DNA of 64,000 nucleotides, taken from contig NZ_VZOV01000001.1 in assembly GCF_008801915.1 (NCBI RefSeq), forward strand, positions 496,001 through 560,000, in the 5' to 3' direction. The notes below the pieces were generated by a model. The model saw only the letters and a list, made by a program, of their open reading frames with translations. It made no database searches and had not been told where the DNA came from. The DNA comes from Cupriavidus gilardii (GTDB lineage: Bacteria > Pseudomonadota > Gammaproteobacteria > Burkholderiales > Burkholderiaceae). The position numbers and the translations under genes were made by a program. This document shows positions 24,882 to 32,723 of this stretch, piece by piece (within the stretch, counting starts at the first letter, position 1; each line of letters starts with the position of its first letter).

Positions 24882-25679
24882 TCAGTACGACGCGTTGGCC
24901 GCGCCGGGGCCGCGGCCAAAACGCTTGGCCAGATCATCGGCGCTCTTGCGCAGCAGTACCTGGTCGGTACCCACCGCGACGAACAGCGCGCCCAGGTCGA
25001 GGCACTCCTGCGCACGCTTCTCGTCGAGCATCAGGATGCCGGGGGCCTTGCCGCAGGCCCGGATGCGGCGGATGGCCGCGTCGATGGCCGCGCGTACACG
25101 CGGGTGGTTCAGCTCGCCGGGCACGCCCATGCTGGCCGACAGGTCCGCAGGCCCGATGAAGATGCCATCGATGCCGTCCACGGCGGCGATCTCTTCGAGC
25201 CGTTCCAGCGCTTCCTCGGTCTCGATCTGGACCAGCACGCAGATCTGCGCGTCTGCATCGCGGACATAGTTGGCATCGCGGCCGAAGCGCGAGGCGCGCA
25301 CGGTGCCGCCCATGCCCCGCACGCCGCGCGGCGGATAGCGCGTGGCCGCGACCGCGGCGGCCGCTTCTTCCGGCGTCTGCACGAAGGGGAACAGCAGCGA
25401 CTGCGCGCCGATGTCGAGGTAGCGCTTGACCAGCACCGTGTCGTTCCACGCGGGGCGGACCACCGCCGAAGTCGTGCCGGTACGGCCCGCGTCCACGGCC
25501 TGCAGCTGCTGCTGCATCAGCACCGGATCGCTGGCCGTGTGCTCGGTGTCGAGCATCAGCCAATCGAATCCCGAACCGGCGATCAGTTCGGACACATAGG
25601 GAAACGGCAGCGTGGACCAGAGGCCGATCTGGGGGCGCTGCTCGTGCAGCGCCTGCTTGAAGTGGTTATGTGAGGGCAC
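24882..25679 (-). CDS. HpcH/HpaI-family aldolase (2-keto-3-deoxy-acid aldolase)
   Basis: 265-residue class II, metal-dependent aldolase. Marks are GFDWLMLDTEHTASD, the conserved Arg in VVRPAWND, LFPFVQTPEEA, metal ligand E in VQIETEEAL and D in FIGPADLSASMG. The start is taken as GTG 25679 because GGAG lies about 7 nt upstream and no in-frame ATG gives the family N-terminus. It follows the Bug gene by 32 bp and precedes the IlvD/Edd gene by 31 bp. It should split a 2-keto-3-deoxy sugar acid into pyruvate and an aldehyde, consistent with the dehydratases around it. Confidence 0.92.
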   Translation of the reverse strand: MPSHNHFKQALHEQRPQIGLWSTLPFPYVSELIAGSGFDWLMLDTEHTASDPVLMQQQLQAVDAGRTGTTSAVVRPAWNDTVLVKRYLDIGAQSLLFPFVQTPEEAAAAVAATRYPPRGVRGMGGTVRASRFGRDANYVRDADAQICVLVQIETEEALERLEEIAAVDGIDGIFIGPADLSASMGVPGELNHPRVRAAIDAAIRRIRACGKAPGILMLDEKRAQECLDLGALFVAVGTDQVLLRKSADDLAKRFGRGPGAANASY

Positions 25680-25711
25680 GTGTGCTCCGGTATCGGGAAG
25701 GATCTGTCGGG

Positions 25712-26695
25712 TCAGTCGATCTTGACGTTGGCGGCCTTGATCAGCGCGCCCATCGAGGTGTAGTCGGACTTGATGCGGTCGGCAAACTCGGCCGGCGTGG
25801 AAGACAGGACCTCGGTGCCCTGGGCCTCCTGCGGGGCGCGGAAGGCCGGGCTCTTCAGAATCTCCACCATCTCCTTGCTCAACCGCTCGACGATCGGCTG
25901 CGGCGTACCGGCGCGCACCAGCATGCCGCTCCACGGCACCTGCACCACGCCCGGCGCGCCGGCCTCCTTCATGGTGGGCACATTGGGCAACAGCGGGGCG
26001 CGCTTGTTGTCGGCCACCGACAGGATGCGCACCTTGCCTGACTTCTCGTAGGCCAGCACCGCATTCAGGTTGTGGAACATCATCGGAATCTGGCCGCCCA
26101 GCACGTCCGTCAGCGCCGCGGGGCCGCCCTTGTAGGGCACGTGGGTCAGCGTGGTGCCGGTCTTCTGCTGGAACAGCACGCCGGTCAGATGCATGGTGTT
26201 GCCGTTGCCGGCCGAGCCGTAGTTCAGCGAGCCAGGCGCCGCCTTGGCGGCCGCCACCACGTCGGCGACCGTGCGATACGGCGCGGCGGCGTTGACGACC
26301 AGCACGTTGGGCGTCTGATTGGTCAGCGTGATCGGCTGGAAGTCCTTGAGCGGATCGAAGCCGGGCGACTTGTACAGATGCGGATTGACCGCGAGCGTGC
26401 TGACCGAGCCGAAGAAGATCGTGTAGCCGTCGGCGGGCTGCTTGGCGACGTAGGCCGCCGCGATGTTGCCGTTGGCACCGGCGCGATTCTCGATGACGAC
26501 CGGTTGGCCCAGACGCTGGGCCAGCGCCTGCGCGAAGGGGCGGGCGAAGGCATCGGCCGCGCCGCCGGGCGGTTGCGGCACGACCATCACAACGGGGCGC
26601 TCGGGCCAGGCGGCGATGGCGGCCGGCGCCGCCGCGACGAGGAGGGGAGCAGCCAGCAAGGGCAGCATGCGGGCCGCGCGGCGGAGGGGATGCAT
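25712..26695 (-). CDS. Bug-family (TctC-like) solute-binding receptor
   Basis: 327-residue periplasmic receptor with a Sec signal peptide (LPLLAAPLLVAAAPAAIAA). Family marks are WPERPVVMVVPQPPGGAADA, GQPVVIENRAGANGNIAA, PADGYTIFFGS, and HVPYKGGPAALTDVLGGQI. Bug proteins bind carboxylates and related solutes for tripartite tricarboxylate transporters; no permease genes are nearby, as is usual for the many Bug genes of this bacterial group. It is the first gene of the sugar-acid operon, so the ligand is probably the operon's substrate. It is divergent from the LacI gene across a strong operator. Confidence 0.92.
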   Translation of the reverse strand: MHPLRRAARMLPLLAAPLLVAAAPAAIAAWPERPVVMVVPQPPGGAADAFARPFAQALAQRLGQPVVIENRAGANGNIAAAYVAKQPADGYTIFFGSVSTLAVNPHLYKSPGFDPLKDFQPITLTNQTPNVLVVNAAAPYRTVADVVAAAKAAPGSLNYGSAGNGNTMHLTGVLFQQKTGTTLTHVPYKGGPAALTDVLGGQIPMMFHNLNAVLAYEKSGKVRILSVADNKRAPLLPNVPTMKEAGAPGVVQVPWSGMLVRAGTPQPIVERLSKEMVEILKSPAFRAPQEAQGTEVLSSTPAEFADRIKSDYTSMGALIKAANVKID

Positions 26696-26743
26696 GAGGG
26701 TGTCTCCATGGAAAGGGCGATGTCAGCCTCGCCTCGGTCGGGG

Positions 26744-26793
26744 ATGTTACCGGTTACATTTCGGCATCGCTGGCGAAATGAAACCGGTAACAT
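26744..26793. promoter_or_regulatory. LacI-type double operator (20-bp inverted repeat) in divergent promoter
   Basis: ATGTTACCGGTTACATTTCG (26744-26763) is repeated in inverted orientation at 26774-26793 with a single mismatch, separated by 10 nt. Each arm contains a GntR/LacI-like 16-bp site close to the consensus ATGTTACCGGTAACAT. A TATAAT box at 26804-26809 lies just downstream for the lacI-like gene, so the second arm covers its -35 region; TAACAT in the first arm could serve the operon. This indicates joint repression of regulator and operon. Confidence 0.8.
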
Positions 26794-26852
26794 TGCCCGA
26801 GTGTATAATCCGCTGCGCCAACTGGTCAACCCATCAACCGATCCTCGGCAGC

Positions 26853-27944
26853 ATGCCCACCGATCCCGGCCCTGTTCCTCCCGCCAAACCCGCCGCCACG
26901 CGGTCGCGTGCGTCGCGGCCGAGGTCAGGCACCTATACGGTTCACGACGTCGCCCGGATGGCGGGGGTGTCGTCGGTCACGGTGTCGCGCTACTTCAACG
27001 AACCGCAGAAGGTGTCCGAGGCACTGCGCACGCGGCTGGCACAGGTCATCGAGCAAACGGGCTACGTCCCGAACCAGGTGGCGCGGATCCTTGCGACCAA
27101 TCAGGGAGGCGTGGTCGGAGCCGTGATGCAGAACGTCACCAGCCCGACCTTTGCGGACATGGTGCGCGGCATGATGGATGTGGCGGAGCGCAACGATCTG
27201 CAGCTGCTGCTGGCGAACAGCCACTTCTCGCGCGATTCCGAGGCCCGTGCCTTGCGCACCTTTGCAGGGTGGCATCCGCGCGCGCTGATCCTGACACGCG
27301 GTGATCATTCGCCGGAGTCCGATGCGCTGTTGGCCAGGCTGAAGGTACCGATCGTCGAGGCATGGGAAGTGCACGCCGGCCGGCCGTTTCACCAGGTCGG
27401 GTTCTCCCAGCAGGTAGTCGGACGGATGCTGGCTGAACATTTCGTTGGCCAAGGCGCGCTGCGCATCCGCTTCGTGCTCAACGGCGCCGTCGAAGACGGC
27501 CGTGCCACGCGGCGCAGCGAGGGCTACGCACAGGCGATGCACGACGCCGGGCTCGTGCCCGATGTCTGGCGTGCGCGAGCGAGCGACGACGTCGGGGCGG
27601 CGCGCGAAGCGATGGCCGCGCTGGCGGCCATGCCGCCCGGCAGACGTCCGCGGGCGGTGATCTTTGCCAACGACAATATGGCGATTACCGCCATTCTGTG
27701 CGCGCATTCCCATGGCCTGGCCATACCTGGGGATCTGGCGGTGGCGGGATTTGGCGATGCGCCGCTGGCGGCGGTGACCACGCCTTCGCTGACCACGGTG
27801 CGCCCCGATCCTTATGCGATCGGCAGCCGCGCCATGGAAATCGTCGTGGCCTCGCTGCATGCCAGCACGGCGTCGGCCGGCCCGCAAGTGCAAGAGATCG
27901 CCTGCGACCTCGTGATCCGGGAAAGCAGCCGCGTCGTGCGCTAG
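26853..27944 (+). CDS. LacI-family transcriptional regulator (GntR/IdnR-like)
   Basis: 363-residue repressor. The N-terminal HTH is TVHDVARMAGVSSVTVSRYF (about residues 29-48), with hinge VPNQVARILATN and a periplasmic-binding-like effector domain (VVGAVMQNVTSPTFADMVRG, ending in VIRESSRVVR). A 28-residue Pro/Arg-rich tail precedes the HTH. It is divergent from the sugar-acid operon, and its likely site, the 20-bp inverted repeat, resembles gluconate-type operators. Its effector is probably the sugar acid catabolised by the operon. Confidence 0.93.
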   Translation: MPTDPGPVPPAKPAATRSRASRPRSGTYTVHDVARMAGVSSVTVSRYFNEPQKVSEALRTRLAQVIEQTGYVPNQVARILATNQGGVVGAVMQNVTSPTFADMVRGMMDVAERNDLQLLLANSHFSRDSEARALRTFAGWHPRALILTRGDHSPESDALLARLKVPIVEAWEVHAGRPFHQVGFSQQVVGRMLAEHFVGQGALRIRFVLNGAVEDGRATRRSEGYAQAMHDAGLVPDVWRARASDDVGAAREAMAALAAMPPGRRPRAVIFANDNMAITAILCAHSHGLAIPGDLAVAGFGDAPLAAVTTPSLTTVRPDPYAIGSRAMEIVVASLHASTASAGPQVQEIACDLVIRESSRVVR

Positions 27945-27965
27945 CGCGGCAGCCTTTGGGCAGGG

Positions 27966-28430
27966 CTATCGAGGCGCAAATGCGGTGGCCTTGATTTCGA
28001 CCAGTCCGCCCTCGGGGTTCAAGTCCGCGACGGCCAATTCCACCGCGACCGGATACGGCGCGGCAAAGAACTCGTCGCGTACGCGGCCGATCGCCGCCAG
28101 CTGTCCGGCCTTATCCAGCGCGAGGCGTTCGCTGCCGAAGACATGAAACATCTGCAGCTCAACGACATCGTCCAGTTGCGCGCCGCAGGCCAGCAGCAGG
28201 CGCTCGATCTGCCGGAAGACCGCACGCAATTCGTCGCAGAACGCTGCCTCGTCCATCGGCTCGGCATGCCGGTTGCAGGCGACCACGCCAGACAGATAAA
28301 CGAAGTCGCCGACGCGCCGGGCGGGAGCATAGTGGAACTGCGCGACGTCGGCCTCGAGCTCGGGCGGAATGGCCACCATGCCGGTGGCGGTCGGAATCTG
28401 GCGGACGTCGGTGCTAACGGGATGGCTCAT
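27966..28430 (-). CDS. RidA/YjgF-family protein
   Basis: 154-residue RidA-superfamily protein. Visible marks are HYAPARRVGDFVYLSGVVACN, CDELRAVFRQIERLLLACGA and YPVAVELAVADLNPEGGLVEIKATAF. RidA proteins deaminate reactive enamine/imine intermediates or act in amine catabolism; this subgroup, longer at the N-terminus, is common beside amidase and Bug genes. The conserved Arg of the active deaminases (position about 105 in RidA) is not seen in the AVELAVADL stretch, so an imine deaminase activity is doubtful. A promoter is visible directly upstream. Confidence 0.85.
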   Translation of the reverse strand: MSHPVSTDVRQIPTATGMVAIPPELEADVAQFHYAPARRVGDFVYLSGVVACNRHAEPMDEAAFCDELRAVFRQIERLLLACGAQLDDVVELQMFHVFGSERLALDKAGQLAAIGRVRDEFFAAPYPVAVELAVADLNPEGGLVEIKATAFAPR

Positions 28431-28450
28431 CGGTATTCGTGGCGGCTAAA

Positions 28451-28476
28451 AATTTATCGATCGGTACAGAAATTGG
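28451..28476 (-). promoter_or_regulatory. Candidate ridA promoter with operator-like box in the spacer
   Basis: On the reverse strand TTGCCA (28476-28471), 17 nt, TAAATT (28456-28451) form a sigma70-type promoter about 21 nt before the ridA-like start codon. The spacer contains the box GATCGGTACAGAA (28459-28471, read on the forward strand), also found as GACCGGTACAAAA in the spacer of the upstream RNA promoter. Confidence 0.5.
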
Positions 28477-28477
28477 C

Positions 28478-28552
28478 AAAAAAACAACGGGTGTATGAGA
28501 CCCGTTGCATCGTTGCTTGAGGGGCAACGGCGCTCAGTGGGTTGAGCGCGTG
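28478..28552 (-). ncRNA. Candidate structured small RNA (three hairpins and T7 terminator)
   Basis: Read on the reverse strand, three perfect hairpins follow one another. Stem 1 is GCGCTCA-ACCCAC-TGAGCGC (28549-28530). Stem 2 is CGTTGC-CCCTCAA-GCAACG (28529-28511). Stem 3 is CAACGGGT-CTCATAC-ACCCGTTG (28507-28485), directly followed by TTTTTTT (28484-28478), a textbook intrinsic terminator. All loops are C-rich. A promoter (TTGACT, 18 nt, TATGCT) lies immediately upstream. No credible start codon or protein was found in it. It could instead be only the terminator and leader of the upstream Bug transcript, but two extra perfect hairpins argue for an independent RNA. Confidence 0.6.
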
Positions 28553-28558
28553 CCGACG

Positions 28559-28588
28559 AGCATAATTTGTTTTGTACCGGTCAGTCAA
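28559..28588 (-). promoter_or_regulatory. Promoter for the small-RNA candidate
   Basis: Reverse strand TTGACT (28588-28583), 18-nt spacer, TATGCT (28564-28559); a start near 28552 is expected. The spacer holds GACCGGTACAAAA, matching 11 of 13 positions of the box in the ridA promoter about 110 bp away, in opposite orientation. A separate 7-bp hairpin GTGCCCG-CGGC-CGGGCAC (28612-28629) lies between it and the Bug stop codon and may end the Bug transcript. Confidence 0.5.
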
Positions 28589-28664
28589 ATAATGCCGGGG
28601 CGCCATTGCTTGTGCCCGCGGCCGGGCACGCGGGATTACGCAGCGGCGCTGCCTGACTCCGCCC

Positions 28665-29666
28665 TTATTCCGCGCGAATATTCGCCCGCGCCGCGACGGC
28701 GCGCATCTCCGGCAGCTCCTTTTCGACCCGGGCCTTGACCGCGGCGGCATTGCCATAGGCCGGCGTCAGCGCCAGCTCGACGAGTCGAGCGCGCGTGGCC
28801 GGCGCATTGACGACGTCGGCCAGCGCCTTCTCCAACTTCCGCTGGACCGGCGCCGGCAAGCCCGCCGGTGCGATCAGCGCGAACCACGTGCCCATCTGGA
28901 AGCCAGGGTAGCCGCTCTCGGCCACCGTCGGCACCTGCGGCAATGCTGGCAGGCGCAGCGGCGACAGCACCGCAAGCGGGCGGATCCTGCCAGCCTTGAT
29001 CAGCGGCAGCGTCGCGACCACGGTATCGACTGCGACTTGCACCTGGCCCCCGGCTAGTGCCGTCAGATTGGGCGCACTGCCGTTGAAGGGCACATGGACC
29101 ATGCGGATGCCGGTGGCGGACTTCAGCATCTCGCCGCCGAAATGCACCGACGAACCGGTGCCGAACGAGCCGTAGGAGAACTTGTCCGGATCGGCCTTCG
29201 CCTGCGTGACGAGATCCTTCAGCGAATGCAGCGACGTATCCGGGTTGGCGACCAGCACCAGGCTCATATCGGCGACCAGACCCAGCGGCGTGAAGCTCTT
29301 GACCGGGTCGTAGGCGAGACTTGGGCGGATCGCCGGGTTCAGCGTCAGCGTGGTGCTGGCCGCGAGCAGCAGGGTGTAGCCATCGGGCGCGGCCTTGGCG
29401 ACCTGGGTGGCGCCGATCACCGTGCTGGCGCCCGGCTTGTTTTCGACGACCACGGTTTGACCGAGCTTCTCGCCCAGGCCCACCGCCAGCAGACGCCCGA
29501 GCACATCGGTCGCGCCGCCGGCGGCAAACGGCACCACCAGACGGATTGGGCGCTCCGGATACGTCTGCGCCGTGGCTGGCGCCATGGTGGTCGCCAGGAC
29601 GGCGATCAGGCCGGTGCATGCGAGGAAGAATCGCTTGTGGGGCAGCTTCGGGGGCATTGCGGTCAT
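28665..29666 (-). CDS. Bug-family (TctC-like) solute-binding receptor
   Basis: 333-residue periplasmic receptor with a Sec signal (FFLACTGLIAVLATTMAPATA, cleaved before QTYPERP). Family marks: YPERPIRLVVPFAAGGATDV, GQTVVVENKPGASTVIGA, HVPFNGSAPNLTALAGGQV. The frame is open far upstream but ATG 29666 has AGGAG about 10 nt before it and gives the signal peptide. It follows the truncated amidase gene by 74 bp on the same strand, so its ligand may be an amide or the derived acid. Expression may suffer if the operon's first gene lost its promoter. Confidence 0.9.
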   Translation of the reverse strand: MTAMPPKLPHKRFFLACTGLIAVLATTMAPATAQTYPERPIRLVVPFAAGGATDVLGRLLAVGLGEKLGQTVVVENKPGASTVIGATQVAKAAPDGYTLLLAASTTLTLNPAIRPSLAYDPVKSFTPLGLVADMSLVLVANPDTSLHSLKDLVTQAKADPDKFSYGSFGTGSSVHFGGEMLKSATGIRMVHVPFNGSAPNLTALAGGQVQVAVDTVVATLPLIKAGRIRPLAVLSPLRLPALPQVPTVAESGYPGFQMGTWFALIAPAGLPAPVQRKLEKALADVVNAPATRARLVELALTPAYGNAAAVKARVEKELPEMRAVAARANIRAE

Positions 29667-29740
29667 CAAGGGCACTCCTGCCAGCAGTGGTGAAGTTCGA
29701 ATTCGTCGGGCGGCTGTGGGATCGCCGGAGGTGGCGGGGC

Positions 29741-31018
29741 TCAACCCAGCCAGGGACTGCGCACCCGCGAGAAACCGCCCGCAAGGTCGTAGGCATGGCC
29801 CAGCTGCAGCACGGCGGCATCGGTCTGCGCGGGGCCGATGATCTGGATGCCGGCGGGCAGGCCGTTCGGTCCGAAGCCGGCCGGTGCGGCCAGGGCGGGC
29901 AGCCCGGCCATCGTCGCCGGCACCACGGTCTGCATCCAGCGGTGATAGGTGTCCATGTCGCGGCCGTCGATGGCTTGCGGCCAGTCCCATTCGGCGTCGA
30001 ACGGAAACACCTGCGCGGCGGGCAGCACCAGATAGTCGTAACGCTCGAACAGGTGGACCAGCGCCTGATACCAGGCACTGCGCACGCACATCGCTTCGTA
30101 GACGCGCGGGCTCGGCAGCGCCATGCCGCGCTCGATTTCCCATGCAGCCTCGGGTTTGAGCAGCGCGCGCTTCGCACGGTCGTGCCACAGCGCGGCATTG
30201 GCGCCGGCCACCGAGAAGCTGCGCAGATCGATCCAGGCGTGCCACAGCGTTTCCAGATCGAATGCCGGCAGCGCGGGCTCGACCGTGCAGCCCAGCGTGC
30301 GGAAATGGTCCAGCGCGCGGGCGCAGGTATCGAGCAAGCCCGGATCGGTCGGCAGTTGGCCGTTCATATCGCCCAGCCAACCGATGCGCACGCCGCTCCA
30401 ATCGCGCTCCGGCGGCAGCGCAAAACTGCCCGGCGGCTCGCAGCGGCGCGTCAGCGGTAAGCGGGCATCGAAACCCGCCTGCACCGACAGCAACAGGGCC
30501 AGATCCGGCACGTTGCGCGCCATCGGACCGGCCACGCTGAATTGCTGGAAGAAGACTTCATCGGTCGGACCGTGCGGCACCAGGCCGAACGACGTGCGCA
30601 ACCCATAGACATGATTGAACGCTGCCGGCGTGCGCAGCGACCCCATCATGTCCGAGCCGTCCGCCACCGGCAGCATGCGCAGCGCGACGGCGACCGCCGC
30701 GCCGCCGCTGCTGCCGCCCGCGGAGCGCGACGGGTCGAAGGCATTGCGCGTGGTGCCGTAGACCGGGTTGTAGGTATGACCGCCCAGGCCGAATTCGGGG
30801 GAATTGGTGCGCCCGACAAACAGCGCGCCGGCTTCACGCATGCGCGCGAAGATCGCGGCATCGGTCTGCGTGACCTGGCCGGCGAAGATCGGCGAGCCCT
30901 TGGTGGTGACCATGCCCGCGGCCGGGCTGATGTCCTTTGGCGCCTGCGGGAAGCCATGCAGGGGGCCGCGGCTTTGTCCGCGGGCGAGCTCGGCATTGTC
31001 TCCTTCGTGGATTCGTCA
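29741..31018 (-). pseudogene. Amidase (amidase signature family), N-terminus lost
   Basis: From about 31003 down the frame encodes an amidase: GPLHGFPQAPKDISPAAGM, then SRSAGGSSGGAAVAVALRM and the nucleophile segment DGSDMMGSLRTPAAF, through to a normal C-terminus at 29741. The frame is closed by a stop at 31016-31018 and no ATG or GTG lies between it and the conserved KD motif. The first in-frame ATG (30913) would produce a protein lacking the catalytic Lys of the Ser-cisSer-Lys triad. About 65-70 N-terminal residues of the family are missing and there is no room for them, because the divergent LysR gene starts at 31125. Truncation by a rearrangement is the simplest reading; a sequencing error at 31016 alone would not restore the missing part. 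Confidence 0.75.
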
Positions 31019-31071
31019 AAGCATACGGGCCGGGCAGGCTTTCGCACAATCGACGATTATTTCAAATATCC

Positions 31072-31086
31072 TTGCGTAAAACGCAA
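31072..31086. promoter_or_regulatory. LysR-type box (T-N11-A palindrome)
   Basis: TTGCGT-AAA-ACGCAA is a perfect 6-bp inverted repeat around AAA; its inner form TGCGTAAAACGCA is exactly T-N11-A, the LysR-regulator consensus. It lies 39-53 bp before the LysR start and on the promoter side of the truncated amidase gene. Confidence 0.6.
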
Positions 31087-31124
31087 ACCAGACCTGGAAA
31101 CCTTCCCGCCGGAGACCCGAACCG

Positions 31125-32048
31125 ATGCTGTCGCACCGCCTGCAGGACACCTCGCTGCGCTATTTCCTCGAAGTGGTCCGCAGCGGCTCGCTGACCGAAG
31201 CCGCCCAGCGGCTCAATGTCACGGTATCGGCGGTCAGCCGCCAGGTGGCCTCGCTCGAGGCGCTGCTGGGCGTGCCGCTGTTCGATCGCCGCCCGCGCGG
31301 CATGGTGGCCAGTGCGGCTGGGGAATTACTGGCCGCCTACGCATTGCGCGGCGCTCTGGAAGCCGACCGTGTCGTCTCGGAAATCGCCGCGCTGCAGGGC
31401 CTGCGGCGCGGACGTGTACGCATTGCCAGTTCGGCTGGATTTGCCATCGACTTCCTGCCGCGATGCATTGCCGAATTCCGCGAGCGCTATCCGGGCCTGC
31501 ATTTCCATGTACGCGTGGCACCGCCCGCTGAAGTCACCGGCATCGTGCTGCATGGCGACGCCGATATCGGCATTACTTATAGCCGCGCAGGCGAGCAGGG
31601 CATCCGCGTCGAGCATCGGCAGCCGGCACCGGTGATCGCCATCATGCGCCCGGACCATCCGCTCGCTCGCTTTCGCAGCGTGACGCTGGCCCAGATGCAG
31701 CCGTATCCGTTGGCATTGCCGGAGGCCGACAACACGGTGCGCCAGCTGTTCGACATCGCCGCCGGCGAACGCGGCATCGTGTTCGAGCCGGTGCTGGTCA
31801 CCAATCATTTCGAGACGCTGACCAGCTTTGTGCTGCATGGCGGCGGGTTATCGATTTCGGGTGCGGTGACGGTGGGAGACCGGCTGCGTCGTGGGGAGCT
31901 GCACGCTGCCGTGATACGGGAGCGCGGGATGAAGGGACGTTCGATCGAACTGCAGACCTTGGCGGGGCGGACGTTGCCGGAGGGGGTGAGGGGATTTTTG
32001 GGGTTTGTGCGGGAGAGGCTGGGGGCGGAGGCCGGGGCAGTGGGATGA
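31125..32048 (+). CDS. LysR-family transcriptional regulator
   Basis: 307 residues; HTH in RYFLEVVRSGSLTEAAQRLN and VSAVSRQVASLEALLGVPLF, effector domain with RVRIASSAGFAIDFLPRCIA and HGDADIGITYSR. The arrangement, divergent from an amidase/Bug/ridA set, suggests it controlled amide or nitrogenous compound use. The palindrome 31072-31086 is its likely own operator. Confidence 0.93.
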   Translation: MLSHRLQDTSLRYFLEVVRSGSLTEAAQRLNVTVSAVSRQVASLEALLGVPLFDRRPRGMVASAAGELLAAYALRGALEADRVVSEIAALQGLRRGRVRIASSAGFAIDFLPRCIAEFRERYPGLHFHVRVAPPAEVTGIVLHGDADIGITYSRAGEQGIRVEHRQPAPVIAIMRPDHPLARFRSVTLAQMQPYPLALPEADNTVRQLFDIAAGERGIVFEPVLVTNHFETLTSFVLHGGGLSISGAVTVGDRLRRGELHAAVIRERGMKGRSIELQTLAGRTLPEGVRGFLGFVRERLGAEAGAVG

Positions 32049-32184
32049 TCGGGAGTGCGTCTCGATGGTGGCGCTTTCCCCCGGAACGCCGCCTGCCCTC
32101 GTGACATCCATCTCCATGAAAGGACCCGATCGCCCACGCCTTCCGGCGGCGGCCACCGGATCCACTTGATGGAGGAGCGATGCC

Positions 32185-32721
32185 ATGAAACACGTGCTGA
32201 CAGCCCTATCCCTGTGCTGCGCTGCGGCAATCGCATGGGCACAGGCACCCAACGACGCCCAAATCGCCGCCATTGTCGTCACGGCAAACCAGGTCGACAT
32301 CGACGCCGGCGAACTGGCCCGAACGAAGGCGAAGTCGAAGGAGGTGAGGCAGTTCGCCGACCTGATGGTCACCGACCACTCCAGCGTCAACCAGTCCGCA
32401 ATGGACCTGGCCAGGAAGCTCGACCTCACGCCCGAAGACAACCCGACCGCCCAGACCCTGAAGCGTGGAGGGGAAGCAAACATCGCCAAACTGAAGGGGC
32501 TCAAGGGTGAGGCGTTCGACCGGGCCTATGTCGATCAGGAGGTCGACTACCACCAGGCCGTGCTCAATGCCCTGGACAAGACCCTGGTGCCGAACGCCAG
32601 CAATGCCGAGCTGAAGGCGCTGCTGGTCAAGGTACGGCCTGCCTTCGTTGCGCATCTGGAGCATGCGAAGCAGTTGCAAGCCTCGCTGCCCAAGGGCAAG
32701 ACTGGCGCCAGGAACAAGTAG
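32185..32721 (+). CDS. DUF4142 exported protein
   Basis: 178 residues with a Sec signal (HVLTALSLCCAAAIAWAQA). The mature part is a ferritin-like four-helix protein of the DUF4142 family: AAIVVTANQVDIDAGELA, VRQFADLMVTDHSSVN, and HQAVLNALDKTL with a late FVAHLEHAKQL. His residues in TDHSS and HLEH recur in the family. GAGGAG lies about 9 nt before the ATG. It is the first gene of a DUF4142-cupredoxin-ECF sigma set with 2-nt and overlapping spacing. A role in periplasmic stress or metal handling is a guess. Confidence 0.88.
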   Translation: MKHVLTALSLCCAAAIAWAQAPNDAQIAAIVVTANQVDIDAGELARTKAKSKEVRQFADLMVTDHSSVNQSAMDLARKLDLTPEDNPTAQTLKRGGEANIAKLKGLKGEAFDRAYVDQEVDYHQAVLNALDKTLVPNASNAELKALLVKVRPAFVAHLEHAKQLQASLPKGKTGARNK

Positions 32722-32723
32722 CC

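Noticed and set aside
32083..32108. GGAAC at 32083-32087 as -35 of an autoregulated ECF promoter
   Set aside because: No matching -10 (CGTC/GTC-type) at 16-17 bp spacing; single pentamer is not sufficient.
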